In this document: in pieces, positions 45,318 to 55,386 of the stretch
How the letters are laid out: each line of letters begins with the position of its first letter
Position numbering within the stretch: position 1 is the first letter of the stretch
DNA from: Catenuloplanes atrovinosus
GTDB taxonomy: Bacteria > Actinomycetota > Actinomycetes > Mycobacteriales > Micromonosporaceae
NCBI RefSeq assembly: GCF_031458235.1
Contig: NZ_JAVDYB010000001.1
Coordinates: 8,457,001 to 8,521,000 of the forward strand
DNA: 64,000 bases
Reading direction: 5' to 3'
Notes under the pieces: generated by a model
The model's database searches: none
What the model saw: the letters and a program-made list of their open reading frames with translations, nothing else
Told to the model about the DNA's origin: nothing
Made by a program: the position numbers and the translations under genes

Positions 45318-45347
45318 CGCCGGCCGAGCCGCGTGGCGCGGCCGGCG
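45318..45347. terminator. Hairpin after sdhB
   Basis: CGCCGGCC (45318-45325) pairs with GGCCGGCG (45340-45347), 14-nt loop, 55 bp after the sdhB stop on the minus strand. Confidence 0.45.
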
Positions 45348-45402
45348 TTGCGGGGGCGTGGCGGCCGCCGGACGCCTGCGGAGTCATGACGGGGAGGCAC
45401 CG

Positions 45403-46458
45403 CTAGTGGAGCGGCTCGTCCCGTACCACCTCGGAGATCGCCTCGGCGGGGGTGCGGCCGGGGCGGTCGCGCGCCGGGTGGTGGTAGTTCAGGTCCTCGA
45501 CCGGCAGCGGGAACGTCACGTCGTCGCCGAACGGGGACGGCGCCGCCTGGTTCTCGAAGGTCAGTTCCGTCAGCGGCAGGTGCCCGCGGTCGTCGGTCGC
45601 GGCCGCCTGCGCGCCCCGGTGCGGGCGCTGCCGGTCGGGTTCGCCCGGGGCCGGCTCGCGGGGCGGCAGCACGCCCAGGGCCGGGTCCGGCGCGGCGTCC
45701 TCCAGCTGGTCCCGGCGGAAGATCTTGCGGCCGAGCCAGACCAGCGGGTCGTAGCGGCGGTCGACCACGCGCTCCTTCATCGGGATGATCGCGTTGTCGG
45801 TGATCTTGATGTGTTCCGGGCACACCTCGGTGCAGCACTTCGTGATGTTGCAGAAGCCCAGGCCCATCGATGCCTGCGCGTGCTCCTTGCGGTCCGCCTG
45901 GGAGTCCAGCGGGTGCATGTCCAGCTCGGCCGCGCGGATGAAGAAGCGCGGCCCGGAGAACGGCGGCTTGTTCTCCTCGTGGTCGCGGATCACGTGGCAG
46001 GTGTTCTGGCAGAGGAAGCACTCGATGCACTTGCGGAACTCCTGCGAGCGCTCCACGTCGACCTGCTGCATGCGGTACTCGCCCGGCGCCAGCGACGGCG
46101 GCGGCGCGAACGCGGGCGTCTCGCGCGCCTTGTCGTAGTTGAAGGACACGTCCGTGACCAGGTCGCGGATGACCGGGAAGGTGCGCAGCGGCGTGATGGT
46201 GACGGTCTCGTCCTCGGTGAAGGTCGACATCCGGGTCATGCAGCCCAGCCGCGGCATGCCGTTGATCTCCATCGAGCAGGAGCCGCACTTGCCGGCCTTG
46301 CAGTTCCACCGGCAGGCCAGGTCCGGCGTCTGGGTGGCCTGCAACCGGTGGATGACGTCCAGCACGACCTCGCCCTCGTTCACCTCGACCTGGAAGTCGC
46401 GCAGCTCACCGCCGCTCGCGTCGCCCCGCCAGACCCTGAAGTTGCGCTTCGTGCCCAT
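45403..46458 (-). CDS. sdhB: Succinate dehydrogenase iron-sulfur subunit with long C-terminal extension
   Basis: The 351-residue product has the [2Fe-2S] cysteines 53, 58, 61 and 73, and the C-terminal cluster motifs CIECFLCQNTC (144-154) and CNITKCCTEVC (203-213). The core ends near residue 250, the full length of normal SdhB. About 100 further residues rich in Pro, Arg and Glu follow, with no known domain. It carries electrons from the flavoprotein to the membrane anchor. The three-subunit order anchor-flavoprotein-iron-sulfur matches Sdh1 of mycobacteria (Rv0249c-Rv0247c). Confidence 0.94.
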   Translation of the reverse strand: MGTKRNFRVWRGDASGGELRDFQVEVNEGEVVLDVIHRLQATQTPDLACRWNCKAGKCGSCSMEINGMPRLGCMTRMSTFTEDETVTITPLRTFPVIRDLVTDVSFNYDKARETPAFAPPPSLAPGEYRMQQVDVERSQEFRKCIECFLCQNTCHVIRDHEENKPPFSGPRFFIRAAELDMHPLDSQADRKEHAQASMGLGFCNITKCCTEVCPEHIKITDNAIIPMKERVVDRRYDPLVWLGRKIFRRDQLEDAAPDPALGVLPPREPAPGEPDRQRPHRGAQAAATDDRGHLPLTELTFENQAAPSPFGDDVTFPLPVEDLNYHHPARDRPGRTPAEAISEVVRDEPLH

Positions 46459-46462
46459 CTGC

Positions 46463-48358
46463 TCATGCCTCCGGCAGCGCGTCGAACTCGGCCAGTTCCT
46501 CGTCGGTCAGGTATTTCGACATCTCGGTACGGTCGAACAGCCGCAGCAGCTCCGGCCGCATCCTGGGCAGCGCCTTCCGGGTCAGCCGTACGCCGTCGCC
46601 GTCCAGCGCGCAGACCAGGTTCACCCGCCGCCAGGCCGGGTCCATCGCCGGGAAGTCCTCGCGCGTGTGCCCGCCGCGCGACTCGGTGCGCTCCAGCGCC
46701 GCCCGGGCCGTGCACTCGGAGACCACCAGCATGTTGCGCAGGTCGAGCGCGAGGTGCCAGCCCGGGTTGTAGCGCCGGCCGCCGGTCGCGCTCACGCCCG
46801 CCACCCGCGCCCGCAGCTCGTGCAGCCGCTTCAGCGCCTCGGACAGCTCGGACTCGCGGCGGATGATGCCGACCAGGTCACCCATGATCGCCTGCAGTTC
46901 CTGCTGGAGGTGGTACGGGTTGTCGCCGCCGGCGCGCTCCAGCGGGCCGAGCGCGGTGCTCACCGCCGCCGCCAGGTCACCGGCCGAGACCCGGGGCCGC
47001 CCGGCGGTGTCGCAGTACGCCGCCGCGTGCTCGCCCGCGCGCTTGCCGAAGACCAGCAGGTCGGAGAGGGAGTTGCCGCCCAGCCGGTTGGAGCCGTGCA
47101 TGCCGCCGGAGACCTCGCCGGCCGCGAACAGCCCGCGCACGCCGCCCAGCGCGGCCGCGGTGTCCGGGTCGACCTCCACGCCGCCCATCACGTAGTGGCA
47201 GGTCGGGCCCACCTCCATCGGCTGGGCCGTGATGTCGACGTCGGCCAGCTCCTTGAACTGGTGGTACATCGACGGCAGTCGCCGGCGGATGGTCTCGGCC
47301 GGCATGCGGGTGCTGACGTCCAGGTAGACGCCGCCGGCCGGGGTGCCGCGCCCCTCCTTGACCTCCGTGTTGATCGCGCGGGCCACCTCGTCGCGGGGCA
47401 GCAGCTCGGGCGGGCGGCGGTTGTTGTCCGGGTCGTCGTACCAGCGGTCGGCCTCCTCCTCGGTCTCCGCGTACTGCTTGCGGAAGACGTCGGGGACGTA
47501 CCCGAACATGAAGCGCTTGCCGTCGGAGTTCTTCAGCACGCCGCCGTCGCCGCGCACCGACTCGGTGACCAGGATGCCCTTCACGGACGGCGGCCAGACC
47601 ATGCCGGTCGGGTGGAACTGGAGGAACTCCATGTTGATCAGGTTCGCGCCGGCCCGGAGCGCCAGCGCGTGCCCGTCGCCGGTGTACTCCCACGAGTTCG
47701 ACGTGACCTTGTACGACTTGCCGACGCCGCCGGTGGCCAGCACCACGGCCGGCGCCTCGAAGAGCACCAACTCGCCGGACTCGCGGTAATAGCCGAACGC
47801 GCCGGCGATCCGGTCGCCGTCCAGCATCAGCTCGGTGATCGTGGTCTCCGCGAACACCCGCAGCCGCGCGTCGTAGTCGCCGAACTCGCGGTGGTCCTCC
47901 TGCTGCAACGACACGATCTTCTGCTGCAGCGTGCGGATCATCTCCAGCCCGGTCCGGTCGCCGACGTGGGCGAGCCGCGGGTACTCGTGACCGCCGAAGT
48001 TGCGCTGCGATATCCGCCCGTCCTTGGTCCGGTCGAACAGCGCGCCGTACGTCTCCAGCTCCCAGATCCGCTCCGGCGCCTCCTTGGCGTGCAGCTCGGC
48101 CATCCGGAAGTTGTTCAGGAACTTGCCGCCGCGCATGGTGTCCCGGAAGTGGACCATCCAGTTGTCGCGCGAGTTGACGTTGCCCATCGCGGCCGCGGCG
48201 CCGCCCTCGGCCATCACCGTGTGCGCCTTGCCGAACAGCGACTTCGAGATGATCGCGGTCCGCTTCCCGGCCAGCCGCGCCTCGATCGCGGCCCGCAGCC
48301 CGGCGCCGCCCGCGCCGATGACCACCACGTCGTACCGGTGCCGTTCTGTTCGTGTCAT
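46463..48358 (-). CDS. sdhA: Succinate dehydrogenase flavoprotein subunit
   Basis: The 631-residue product has the FAD-binding start VVVIGAGGAGLRAAIEA, the KAHTVMAEGG stretch with the His for covalent FAD, EFLQFHPTGM and the substrate-binding HYVMGGVEVDPDT. It oxidises succinate to fumarate (or the reverse) on the inner membrane face. It lies 4 bp upstream of sdhB and 9 bp downstream of the anchor gene. Confidence 0.96.
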   Translation of the reverse strand: MTRTERHRYDVVVIGAGGAGLRAAIEARLAGKRTAIISKSLFGKAHTVMAEGGAAAAMGNVNSRDNWMVHFRDTMRGGKFLNNFRMAELHAKEAPERIWELETYGALFDRTKDGRISQRNFGGHEYPRLAHVGDRTGLEMIRTLQQKIVSLQQEDHREFGDYDARLRVFAETTITELMLDGDRIAGAFGYYRESGELVLFEAPAVVLATGGVGKSYKVTSNSWEYTGDGHALALRAGANLINMEFLQFHPTGMVWPPSVKGILVTESVRGDGGVLKNSDGKRFMFGYVPDVFRKQYAETEEEADRWYDDPDNNRRPPELLPRDEVARAINTEVKEGRGTPAGGVYLDVSTRMPAETIRRRLPSMYHQFKELADVDITAQPMEVGPTCHYVMGGVEVDPDTAAALGGVRGLFAAGEVSGGMHGSNRLGGNSLSDLLVFGKRAGEHAAAYCDTAGRPRVSAGDLAAAVSTALGPLERAGGDNPYHLQQELQAIMGDLVGIIRRESELSEALKRLHELRARVAGVSATGGRRYNPGWHLALDLRNMLVVSECTARAALERTESRGGHTREDFPAMDPAWRRVNLVCALDGDGVRLTRKALPRMRPELLRLFDRTEMSKYLTDEELAEFDALPEA

Positions 48359-48367
48359 GGTCGGCCC

Positions 48368-49150
48368 TCAGTTGATGAAGCGGAGGTCGGAGATCCAGCC
48401 CGCGGACAGCGCCATGATGTACGCGTCGGTCAGCGCGAGCGTGCCGAGCGTGATCCAGGCGAGCTGCATGTGCCGGACGTTCAGTTTCGACACGAGCGTC
48501 CAGAACCGGTACCGGATCGGGTGTCTGGAGAAGTGCTTGAGCCGACCGCCCGCGATGTGCCGGCAGGAGTGGCAGGACAGCGTGTACGCCCACAGCATGA
48601 TCACGTTCACCCAGAGGATCACGTTGCCCAGGCCGAGCCCGGTGGCCTGCGCCAGCGCCGCGTCGTACGTGTTGATCACCGAGATGACCGCGGCGGCGTA
48701 GAACGCGTACCGGTGCACGTTCTGGAAGATCAGCGGGAAGCGCGTCTCGCCGGTGTACCGCTTGTGGCCGTCCGGCACCGCGCAGGCCGGCGGCGACAGC
48801 CAGAACGCCCGGTAGTACGCCTTCCGGTAGTAGTAGCAGGTCAACCGGAACAGCAGCAGGAACGGCAGCGTCATCGCGGCGTCCGGGATGATCCACCAGC
48901 CGGGCAGGAACCGTCCGAAGTGGGCGGCCTCCTCGACGCACCGCTGGGTCACGCACGGCGAGTAGAACGGCGTGAGGTAGTGGTAGGCCTCGACCCAGTA
49001 GTTCTCGTGCAGGAAGACCCGGACCGTGGCGTAGGCGACCCAGGCGCCCAGCCCCACGAACGTGACCAGCGGCGGGAACCACCACCGGTCCACCCGGAGC
49101 GTTCTGGCCGTGATCGCGGCCCGGCCCGGACCCGTCGCCGTCGTCGTCAT
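48368..49150 (-). CDS. sdhC: Succinate dehydrogenase membrane anchor (Sdh1 type)
   Basis: The 260-residue product has about five membrane helices and histidines suited to heme or quinone binding (FQNVHRYAFYA, CHSCRHIAGG, NVRHMQLAW). Its length and single-polypeptide form match the Rv0249c-type anchor, not the separate SdhC/SdhD pair. ATG 49150 (MTTTATGPGR) is preferred over an upstream in-frame ATG at 49195, which would add 15 arginine-rich residues. Confidence 0.9.
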   Translation of the reverse strand: MTTTATGPGRAAITARTLRVDRWWFPPLVTFVGLGAWVAYATVRVFLHENYWVEAYHYLTPFYSPCVTQRCVEEAAHFGRFLPGWWIIPDAAMTLPFLLLFRLTCYYYRKAYYRAFWLSPPACAVPDGHKRYTGETRFPLIFQNVHRYAFYAAAVISVINTYDAALAQATGLGLGNVILWVNVIMLWAYTLSCHSCRHIAGGRLKHFSRHPIRYRFWTLVSKLNVRHMQLAWITLGTLALTDAYIMALSAGWISDLRFIN

Positions 49151-49331
49151 CCAGGCTCCCCTGACGCTGTGAACGCGCGCTCGTCTGTGACCCACGTTAC
49201 GCCGTGTGTGACGTGGACCATGCGAAAGGGAGTCTGGGTGTTACGGGCCGACTACGAAACCCCTGCCGGGCCGTTACGGGACAATGTGGCCAAGGTCACT
49301 GATCACGATGGACGGTTGATCTTGCATAGAC

Positions 49332-49952
49332 TCACAGCGATGGCTCGGTGAGCCGGCGCAGCGGGCCGTCGCACCCGTCCGGGCCGTCCGCGATCAGCCG
49401 GTCCGCCACCGGGTCCGCGTCCTCGTCGCGCGGTGGCAGGTAGAACGCGGGGTCGCCGCCGCCGGCCGCCCGGTCCAGCGCGTCCGCGTAACTGGCGCGC
49501 GCCTCGATCACCTGCCGCCAGCCGTCCGACCACTCCTGGTCCAGGTAGTCCCCGGCGTGCCCGGCCGAGTGCGCGGCGCGGACCCGCTCCAGCTCCAGCA
49601 GGAACGGGCGGGCCGCCACGTTCTCGTCGCGGATCGCCTTCGCCCGCGCGGCCGGGCCGTTCGTGGCGCCGGGCGGGACCAGCCGGTTGAGCCGCTGCTC
49701 CAGGTCGAGACAGGCCGCGTCCACATCGGTGCGCACCTCCGCCTCCACGGCCCGGTCCTCCCGGTTCAGGTCGACCGCGCCGCGCACGGCCGCCATGACC
49801 GCGAGCAGGGCGCCGCAGCTGACCAGCACGATGAGCACCAGCGCGCCGGCCACGATCAGCGTCCAGCCGCGCCGGCCGATGCCCCGCCGCGCGGGCGCCT
49901 CGGGCGCCGGCTCGGGCGCGGGGTCCGATGGCGAAGGCGATGAATCCGTCAC
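49332..49952 (-). CDS. Single-pass membrane protein of unknown function
   Basis: The 206-residue product has a Pro/Ala-rich cytoplasmic tail (1-27), one membrane helix (about 30-58) and an outer helical domain of about 145 residues (VDAACLDLEQRLNRLV, FLLELERVRAAHS). No family is recognised. It lies between the S9 homologue and sdhC on the same strand, with separate spacing of 24 and 181 bp. Confidence 0.65.
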   Translation of the reverse strand: MTDSSPSPSDPAPEPAPEAPARRGIGRRGWTLIVAGALVLIVLVSCGALLAVMAAVRGAVDLNREDRAVEAEVRTDVDAACLDLEQRLNRLVPPGATNGPAARAKAIRDENVAARPFLLELERVRAAHSAGHAGDYLDQEWSDGWRQVIEARASYADALDRAAGGGDPAFYLPPRDEDADPVADRLIADGPDGCDGPLRRLTEPSL

Positions 49953-49976
49953 ACGTGCCAGTGAAGCACCCGGACG

Positions 49977-52082
49977 CTAAACGGTGGGCAGATGCCGGCG
50001 GACGAAATCCAGCTCCAGCGGCAGCAGCCGCTCCGCCACCCCGGCCGCGGCCAGCCGCGCCACCCCGGAGAGCGGCAACACCGCGTGCGGGCGCCCGGCC
50101 GCCACCATCGCGGCCGAGAGCCGCAGCGTGTGCGCGGCCAGGATGGAGTCGTCCGCCATGCCGTGCACCAGCAGCAGCGGGCGCGCCTCGTCCGGCCGGA
50201 CCGGCGGCTCGGCCGCGATCTCCACCAGGTTGTGCCGCGCGTAGACCTCGTCGTCCGGCAGCCCCAGGTACCGCTCGGTGAACGCGGTGTTGTGCAGCGC
50301 CCAGTCGGTCAGCGGCGTGCGCGCCACCCCGCAGGCGAAGACGTCCGGGCGGCGCAGCACCGCGAGCGCGGCCAGCCAGCCGCCGAGCGCCCAGCCGCGC
50401 ACGGCGATCCGGCGCAGGTCCAGGTCCGGGTGCTTCTCGCCGAGCGCCTCCAGCGCGTCCACCTGGTCGGCCAGCGCGATGTCGGCCAGCCGCCGGTGCA
50501 CCACCTTCTCGAAGCTGGGCGCGACGCCGGGCGTACCCCGGTTGTCGATGGTCACGACGGCGAAGCCGGCGTCCGCCCACCACTGCCGCTCCAGCCACCA
50601 GGCGCGTGCGGCCAGCACCTCCTGCCGGCCCGGACCGCCGTAGACGTCCAGCAGCACCGGCAGCCGGCCGCCGGCGTGGTGGCGCGGGTAGAGCACCGCG
50701 GCCGGCAGCCGCCGGTCGGTGACCCGGGACAGCGCGGGCCGCGGCGCGAACGGCGGCGGCGACGCGTGCGAGGCCAGCCCGCCGATCCGGGTGTCGCCGC
50801 GCCAGACCGACCACTGGGTGCCCGCGTGGTCCAGCGACAGCCGGCCGATCGCGAGCAGCCCGCCGGCCGCGGCGGCCACGTGCCAGCCCGGCTCCGTGGT
50901 GAGCCGCTTCGCCTCCATGCCGCCCGCGCCGAGCGCGCCCCGAATCCGGTAGACGTGCTGCTCCGAGGGCTCGCCGTCGGTGCCCTCGACCAGCAGGTCC
51001 GGCGCGCCGCCGGCGACCGGGCCGACCACCCGGCGCACGTAGAGCGAGGGCGGCGTGAGCAGGCTGCCGTCCGCGAACAGGCAGCGCGCGTCGTATCCGT
51101 CGTGGGCCAGCTCGCCGCCGACCAGCACCCGGCCGTCCGGAAGGTGGCAGGGCGTGCCCTCGACCGGCTCCACCCAGCGCGGGTCGGTCAGCTCCGCGTG
51201 CACCTGCGTCTCGCCGGTGCGCGGGTCCACGGAGAGCACCAGCCCGTGCTGCTGCAGCCGGCGCAGCACCGCGATCAGCGGGCCGCCGTCGGCCCAGCGC
51301 ACCGCCACCGGGTACGGGTACGTCTCCCGGTCCCAGTGCACGTCCACCCAGCCGCCGTCCAGGTCCAGCAGGTGCAGGCTGACCTGCGGGTTCGGCCCGC
51401 CGGCCCGCGGGTACGCCAGGCTCGGCGCCGGCTCGCCCGGATCGACCGGGTCGTGCAGGTAGACCCGGGGCAGCCGGGACGTGTCCACCCGCGCCGCCAG
51501 CACGGTCCGCCCGTCCGGCGACCACCAGTAGCCGCGCCCCCGGTCGAACGCCTCGCCGGCCAGGTAGTCGATCGCCCCCCAGGAGACCGTGCCGTTGCTG
51601 TCCAGCTCACCCGCGAGCATGACATCCGTGCCGTCCGGCTCCACGATGTGCAGCGCGGTCGTGGCCGTGGGCTCGCCGCGCGCGGTCAGCCCGGGGTGCG
51701 CGGTCAGGTACGCGATCCGCTCGCCGGCCGGGTCGGGCCGCGGATCGACCGCCGGCCCGGCCGTCACCACCTCGACCACGTCGCCGTTGATCAGGTCGGC
51801 GCGGAACAGGCGCCCGGCGACGGTGAACGCCGCGATGTGCCCGTTGCGGTCCAGCGCGTACGACGTGATGCCCTCACGCCGGTCGCCGACCAGCTCGACC
51901 GGCTCCGCGACCAGCCGCTCCTCGCCGGTGGCGGCGTCCAGCATCCAGAGACAGCCGGCCGGGTCCTCCGGCCCGGTGGAGCGGATGAAGATCACCCGGC
52001 CGCCGTCGCCCGCGACGCTGACCGAGAGCGGGCTCCCATTGGTGAACCGGCGGGTACGGGCGGCGAGTTCTGGATAGTCCAC
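49977..52082 (-). CDS. Inactive S9 (dipeptidyl peptidase IV-like) homologue
   Basis: The 701-residue product has a seven- or eight-bladed beta-propeller (about 30-450) and an alpha/beta-hydrolase domain (about 455-700), as in cytoplasmic S9 DPP IV-like peptidases. The nucleophile elbow GWSxGG reads GWALGG with Ala565, and the position of the catalytic His (SGVTH in relatives) reads SGVAR with Arg676. Asp644 in GMADDS remains. Two of three triad residues are thus gone while length and fold are complete. The frame is intact and codon use is normal, so it is a pseudoenzyme rather than a decaying gene. A binding or scaffold role is inference. Confidence 0.88.
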   Translation of the reverse strand: MDYPELAARTRRFTNGSPLSVSVAGDGGRVIFIRSTGPEDPAGCLWMLDAATGEERLVAEPVELVGDRREGITSYALDRNGHIAAFTVAGRLFRADLINGDVVEVVTAGPAVDPRPDPAGERIAYLTAHPGLTARGEPTATTALHIVEPDGTDVMLAGELDSNGTVSWGAIDYLAGEAFDRGRGYWWSPDGRTVLAARVDTSRLPRVYLHDPVDPGEPAPSLAYPRAGGPNPQVSLHLLDLDGGWVDVHWDRETYPYPVAVRWADGGPLIAVLRRLQQHGLVLSVDPRTGETQVHAELTDPRWVEPVEGTPCHLPDGRVLVGGELAHDGYDARCLFADGSLLTPPSLYVRRVVGPVAGGAPDLLVEGTDGEPSEQHVYRIRGALGAGGMEAKRLTTEPGWHVAAAAGGLLAIGRLSLDHAGTQWSVWRGDTRIGGLASHASPPPFAPRPALSRVTDRRLPAAVLYPRHHAGGRLPVLLDVYGGPGRQEVLAARAWWLERQWWADAGFAVVTIDNRGTPGVAPSFEKVVHRRLADIALADQVDALEALGEKHPDLDLRRIAVRGWALGGWLAALAVLRRPDVFACGVARTPLTDWALHNTAFTERYLGLPDDEVYARHNLVEIAAEPPVRPDEARPLLLVHGMADDSILAAHTLRLSAAMVAAGRPHAVLPLSGVARLAAAGVAERLLPLELDFVRRHLPTV

Positions 52083-52145
52083 CGTCAGATCATCCTCCAG
52101 AAACCGTGCTTTTGGGCTGTTTCGGGGGAGGGCCGGGCCCCCGCG

Positions 52146-52151
52146 TAGAGT
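52146..52151 (+). promoter_or_regulatory. -10 element for leaderless mshB
   Basis: TAGAGT ends 7 nt before GTG 52159, so transcription should begin on that codon. An upstream in-frame GTG (52150) would lie inside the -10 box and can be ruled out if this promoter is used. Confidence 0.6.
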
Positions 52152-52158
52152 GTCTCGG

Positions 52159-53076
52159 GTGACGACGCACAGCGCGGCCCGCCGCCTCCTGCTGGTGCAT
52201 GCCCATCCCGACGACGAGTCGATCGGGACCGGCGCGACGATGGCTCACTACGCGGCCGCCGGCGCCCACGTGACGCTCGTGACCTGCACGCTCGGCGAGG
52301 AGGGCGAGATCCACCTGCCGGAGCTGATCGGCCTGGCCGCGGACGCGGCCGACCAGCTCGGCGGCTACCGGGCGGCCGAGCTCTCCGCCGCCTGCGCCGC
52401 GCTCGGCGTGACCGACCGGCGGTTCCTCGGCGGCGCCGGCCGCTACCGCGACTCCGGCATGATGGGCCTGGCCACCAACGCGCACCCGCGCGCGTTCTGG
52501 CAGGCCGACCTGGACACCGCGGCCGGCTTCCTGGTCGAGGTCATGCGCGAGGTCCGGCCACAGGTGGTGGTCACCTACGACGACAACGGCTTCTACGGCC
52601 ACCCCGACCACATCCAGGCGCACCGGGTCACGATGCGCGCCTGCGAGCTGGCCCGGGCCGAGGGCTTCGGGCCCGACAAGATCTACTTCCAGGCCACGCC
52701 GCGCAGCGTGCTCGCGGCCGGCATCGAGCAGTTCGGGCAGACCACGGGCAACCCGTTCTCCGGCGTCGAGGTGCCGGACGAGTTGCCGTTCGGCTCGTCG
52801 GACGAGGAGATCGCGGCCCGGATCGACGCCACCGACTCCGCGGACGCGAAGGTGGCGGCGATGAAGGCGCACGCCAGCCAGATCCCGCTGGACTCCTGGC
52901 TCTACTCGATCGCGGGCAACTTCGGCGGCGAGTTCATGGGCGTGGAGTTCTACACGCTGGCGTACGGCGAGCGTGGCCCGGGCGACGGCCCGCACGGCTG
53001 GGAGAGCGACCTGTTCGCGGGCCTGGCGACGGAGCCGGCCGGCGCGGAGGTCCCCGCCGGGGCGCTGTCGAGGTGA
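52159..53076 (+). CDS. mshB: GlcNAc-inositol deacetylase of mycothiol synthesis
   Basis: The 305-residue product has the zinc motif AHPDDE (His16, Asp19, Glu20) and HPDH (His151), as in MshB. MshB deacetylates GlcNAc-Ins, giving GlcN-Ins for coupling to cysteine by MshC. This shows that the organism makes mycothiol and so is an actinobacterium. The start at 52159 removes three residues from the longest frame and follows from the -10 box position. The downstream small membrane gene overlaps by 4 bp, as at Rv1170-Rv1171. Confidence 0.94.
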   Translation: MTTHSAARRLLLVHAHPDDESIGTGATMAHYAAAGAHVTLVTCTLGEEGEIHLPELIGLAADAADQLGGYRAAELSAACAALGVTDRRFLGGAGRYRDSGMMGLATNAHPRAFWQADLDTAAGFLVEVMREVRPQVVVTYDDNGFYGHPDHIQAHRVTMRACELARAEGFGPDKIYFQATPRSVLAAGIEQFGQTTGNPFSGVEVPDELPFGSSDEEIAARIDATDSADAKVAAMKAHASQIPLDSWLYSIAGNFGGEFMGVEFYTLAYGERGPGDGPHGWESDLFAGLATEPAGAEVPAGALSR

Positions 53077-53546
53077 GCGCGCCGCCCCCCTCGCCGTACC
53101 CGCACCGGGTGCCGGCGCTGGACATCGACCCGGAGTGGCTGGAGCCGCTGCCGGAGGCGAAGGGCATGACCGTCACCGACCTGCTGCTGCGCATCCTCGG
53201 CGGCGTGCTGGTGGTGCTGGCCGCGGTGGTCACCGCGGTGCTGGAGGTGTTCTTCACGCCGCTGCGGCTGGGCGGCGTCCTGATCGGCGCGTCCGCGCTC
53301 GGCGCCGTCGTGGCGAACGTGGCGCTCGCCGTGTTCGCGCTGCGCACGGTCGGCGCGAAGTGGGCGGTGGCGCTGCCCGCGGTCGCCTGGTTCACGGTGC
53401 TGATGTGGGGCGCGGGCAGCACCAGCGAGGGCGACATCCTGCTGGCCGACAACAACTGGGTCGGGCTCGCCACCATCTTCACCGGCTCGATGGCGTTCGC
53501 GGTCGTGGCGTACCGCGTCATCCTGCCGCCGCCCGATCGCTCCTGA
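53073..53546 (+). CDS. Membrane protein coupled to mshB
   Basis: The 157-residue product has a proline-rich start ([24 protein letters not shown]) and four hydrophobic helices (about 34-55, 63-82, 92-112 and 128-150). Its GTG overlaps the mshB stop (GTGA, 53073-53076). A small membrane protein is found at the same place in mycobacteria, but no function is known. Translational coupling suggests a link to mycothiol production or transport (inference). Confidence 0.75.
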   Translation: MSAPPPSPYPHRVPALDIDPEWLEPLPEAKGMTVTDLLLRILGGVLVVLAAVVTAVLEVFFTPLRLGGVLIGASALGAVVANVALAVFALRTVGAKWAVALPAVAWFTVLMWGAGSTSEGDILLADNNWVGLATIFTGSMAFAVVAYRVILPPPDRS

Positions 53547-53709
53547 CCAGGCAAAACGTTATCGGTTCGTCATAACGCGCGGGCAGGATGGCTGCGGCTG
53601 ATCCACTGAGCAATTCTCAACCTGGCCCGCGTGGCGGGGCGGCGTGGCGACGATCGACGATCCGGGTGCGTCAGGTTGAAGAAGGCTCACTGCCTGGCGA
53701 GGTGCCGAC

Positions 53710-55386
53710 GTGACCGTTCCCCCGTTCTCCGAGGACGACGCCCCGACCGTGCGGTTCGCCCGCATAGCCGGGTTCGCGCCGACCGCGCTGCCGGACGTAC
53801 CGCCCCCGGCCGAGAACGCCCGCCCCCGCCGCCGCTGGCCGGTCGCGCTGGCCGGCCTGCTGGTCGCCGCGGTGCTCACCGGCGGCGGCGGGGTGGCCTG
53901 GGCCGCGCGCGGCGACGTGCCGCACGGCACCCGCGTGCTCGGCGTCCACCTGGGCGGCCTGACCGCCGCGGAGGCCGGCGAGCGGCTGCGCGCCGACGCC
54001 CGCCTGTCCCGCCGGCTGACCGAGCCGTTCACCATCTCGCTGGCCGGCGCGGAGATCGTCACGGTCGAGCCGGCCGCGATCGGCCTGGCCGTCGACGTGC
54101 CGGCCACGGTCGCGGCCGCGGCCTCCGGCGGCCGGCTGATCGGCATCGCGGACGTGGCGCCGGTGGTCACGGTCGACGGGCGGAAACTGCACGACGTGCT
54201 GCACGCCGCCGCGGTCCGGGCGAAGCTGGCCACGCCCGGCACGCCCGCCGCGATCACGTACCGGGGCACCACGCCGGTCGCGGTCCACCCGGAGCCGGGC
54301 CGCGGCATCGACGCGACGGCCGCCGCCGCGGTCGTCACCTCCGCCTGGGCCCGCCGGGACGTGCCGCGCGTCGCGTTCACCGAGACCGCGCCGGCCACCA
54401 CCCGCGAGGACGTGGACCGGCTGATGCGCGAGCTGGCCGTGCCCGCCACCGCCGCGCCGGTCCGGGCCGGCGCGTTCGAGATCTCGCCCGAGGTGATCGC
54501 GCGGAGCCTGGTCTTCGAGGGCGACCCGCTCACCCCCCGGATCGACGAGAAGCGGCTGCGCCAGGCGCTGGGCACCACGCTGACCGACCTGGAGACCCCG
54601 GTCCGCGACGCCGCGATCGACGTCGACGACGGCTGGCCGCGAATCACCGAGGCGGTCACCGGCCGCACCGCCGACCTCGGCGCGCTCGCCCGCGACCTGT
54701 TCCACGTGCTGCCGGCGACCGGCGACCGCACGATCACCGCCACGTTCACCGAGACCCGGCCCGCGGTCGGCACCGCGGACGTGGAACGGCTCGGCATCAC
54801 GGAGCGGCTCGCCTCGTACACCACGTACGGCACCGAGCCCGCGTCCGTGGACGAGCGGCTGAACGGCACGGTCATCAAGCCCGGCGAGACGTTCTCGCTG
54901 CACGACGCCGCCGGCCGGGACGCGAGCCCGCAACTGGCCGCCACCGTGTTCGTCGCGGCGTACCGGGCCGGGCTGGAGGACGTGGAGCACCGGCCGCACG
55001 CCACCTACCGGGAGAACCTGCCCGCGGTGACCGAGGCGACCGCCGGCCCCGGCCAGGACCTGCGCTTCCGCAACGACACCAGGCACGGCGTGCTGGTCGC
55101 GGCGCGCGTGTCCGGCCGGGCGATCACGGTGTCGCTGTGGGGCACCCGGGTCTACGACTGGATCGGCACCGAGTACGGCCCGCGCACCGGCGTCACCGAC
55201 CTGGAGATCGAATATCGTGAGCCCGGTCCCGACTGTGAATTCGAGGCCGGATCCCGAGGCTTCTCCCAGGACGCGTGGCGTATCTTCCGCAGGGACGGCA
55301 GGGAAGTCGCACGCGAGAAGTTCAGCTGGACCTATGAGTCACTGCCCCGCGTCGTCTGCGGGCAGGGGAGGGGAGTGTCACGATGA
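53710..55386 (+). CDS. VanW/YoaR-like membrane-anchored cell-wall protein
   Basis: The 558-residue product has a cytoplasmic tail, one membrane helix (about 43-66) and a long outer part. Two PG_binding_4-type repeats (about 75-185 and 210-340) precede a VanW domain (about 360-480) with NGTVIKPGETFSLHDAAG and DLRFRNDTRHGVLVAA. The usual GGGxxQ loop of VanW is replaced by a shorter RDASPQLAATVFVAAYRAGL segment. Such proteins bind or shape the cell wall. GTG 53710 begins the conserved tail. A membrane protein gene follows with a 4-bp overlap. Confidence 0.85.
   Translation: MTVPPFSEDDAPTVRFARIAGFAPTALPDVPPPAENARPRRRWPVALAGLLVAAVLTGGGGVAWAARGDVPHGTRVLGVHLGGLTAAEAGERLRADARLSRRLTEPFTISLAGAEIVTVEPAAIGLAVDVPATVAAAASGGRLIGIADVAPVVTVDGRKLHDVLHAAAVRAKLATPGTPAAITYRGTTPVAVHPEPGRGIDATAAAAVVTSAWARRDVPRVAFTETAPATTREDVDRLMRELAVPATAAPVRAGAFEISPEVIARSLVFEGDPLTPRIDEKRLRQALGTTLTDLETPVRDAAIDVDDGWPRITEAVTGRTADLGALARDLFHVLPATGDRTITATFTETRPAVGTADVERLGITERLASYTTYGTEPASVDERLNGTVIKPGETFSLHDAAGRDASPQLAATVFVAAYRAGLEDVEHRPHATYRENLPAVTEATAGPGQDLRFRNDTRHGVLVAARVSGRAITVSLWGTRVYDWIGTEYGPRTGVTDLEIEYREPGPDCEFEAGSRGFSQDAWRIFRRDGREVAREKFSWTYESLPRVVCGQGRGVSR

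Noticed and set aside
49151-49331. CRP- or Rex-type operators before the sdh operon
   Set aside because: Single TGTGA and GTTACGG half-sites occur, but no complete palindrome with the right spacing was found.
46139-49351. A very long open frame on the plus strand across the sdh operon
   Set aside because: It runs antisense to sdhBAC, has the Arg/Gly/Val/His-rich composition of a shadow frame in high-GC DNA, and has no domain similarity.
52150-52158. The upstream GTG as start of mshB
   Set aside because: It lies inside the TAGAGT box that places transcription at 52159, and it adds only three residues not needed by the fold.
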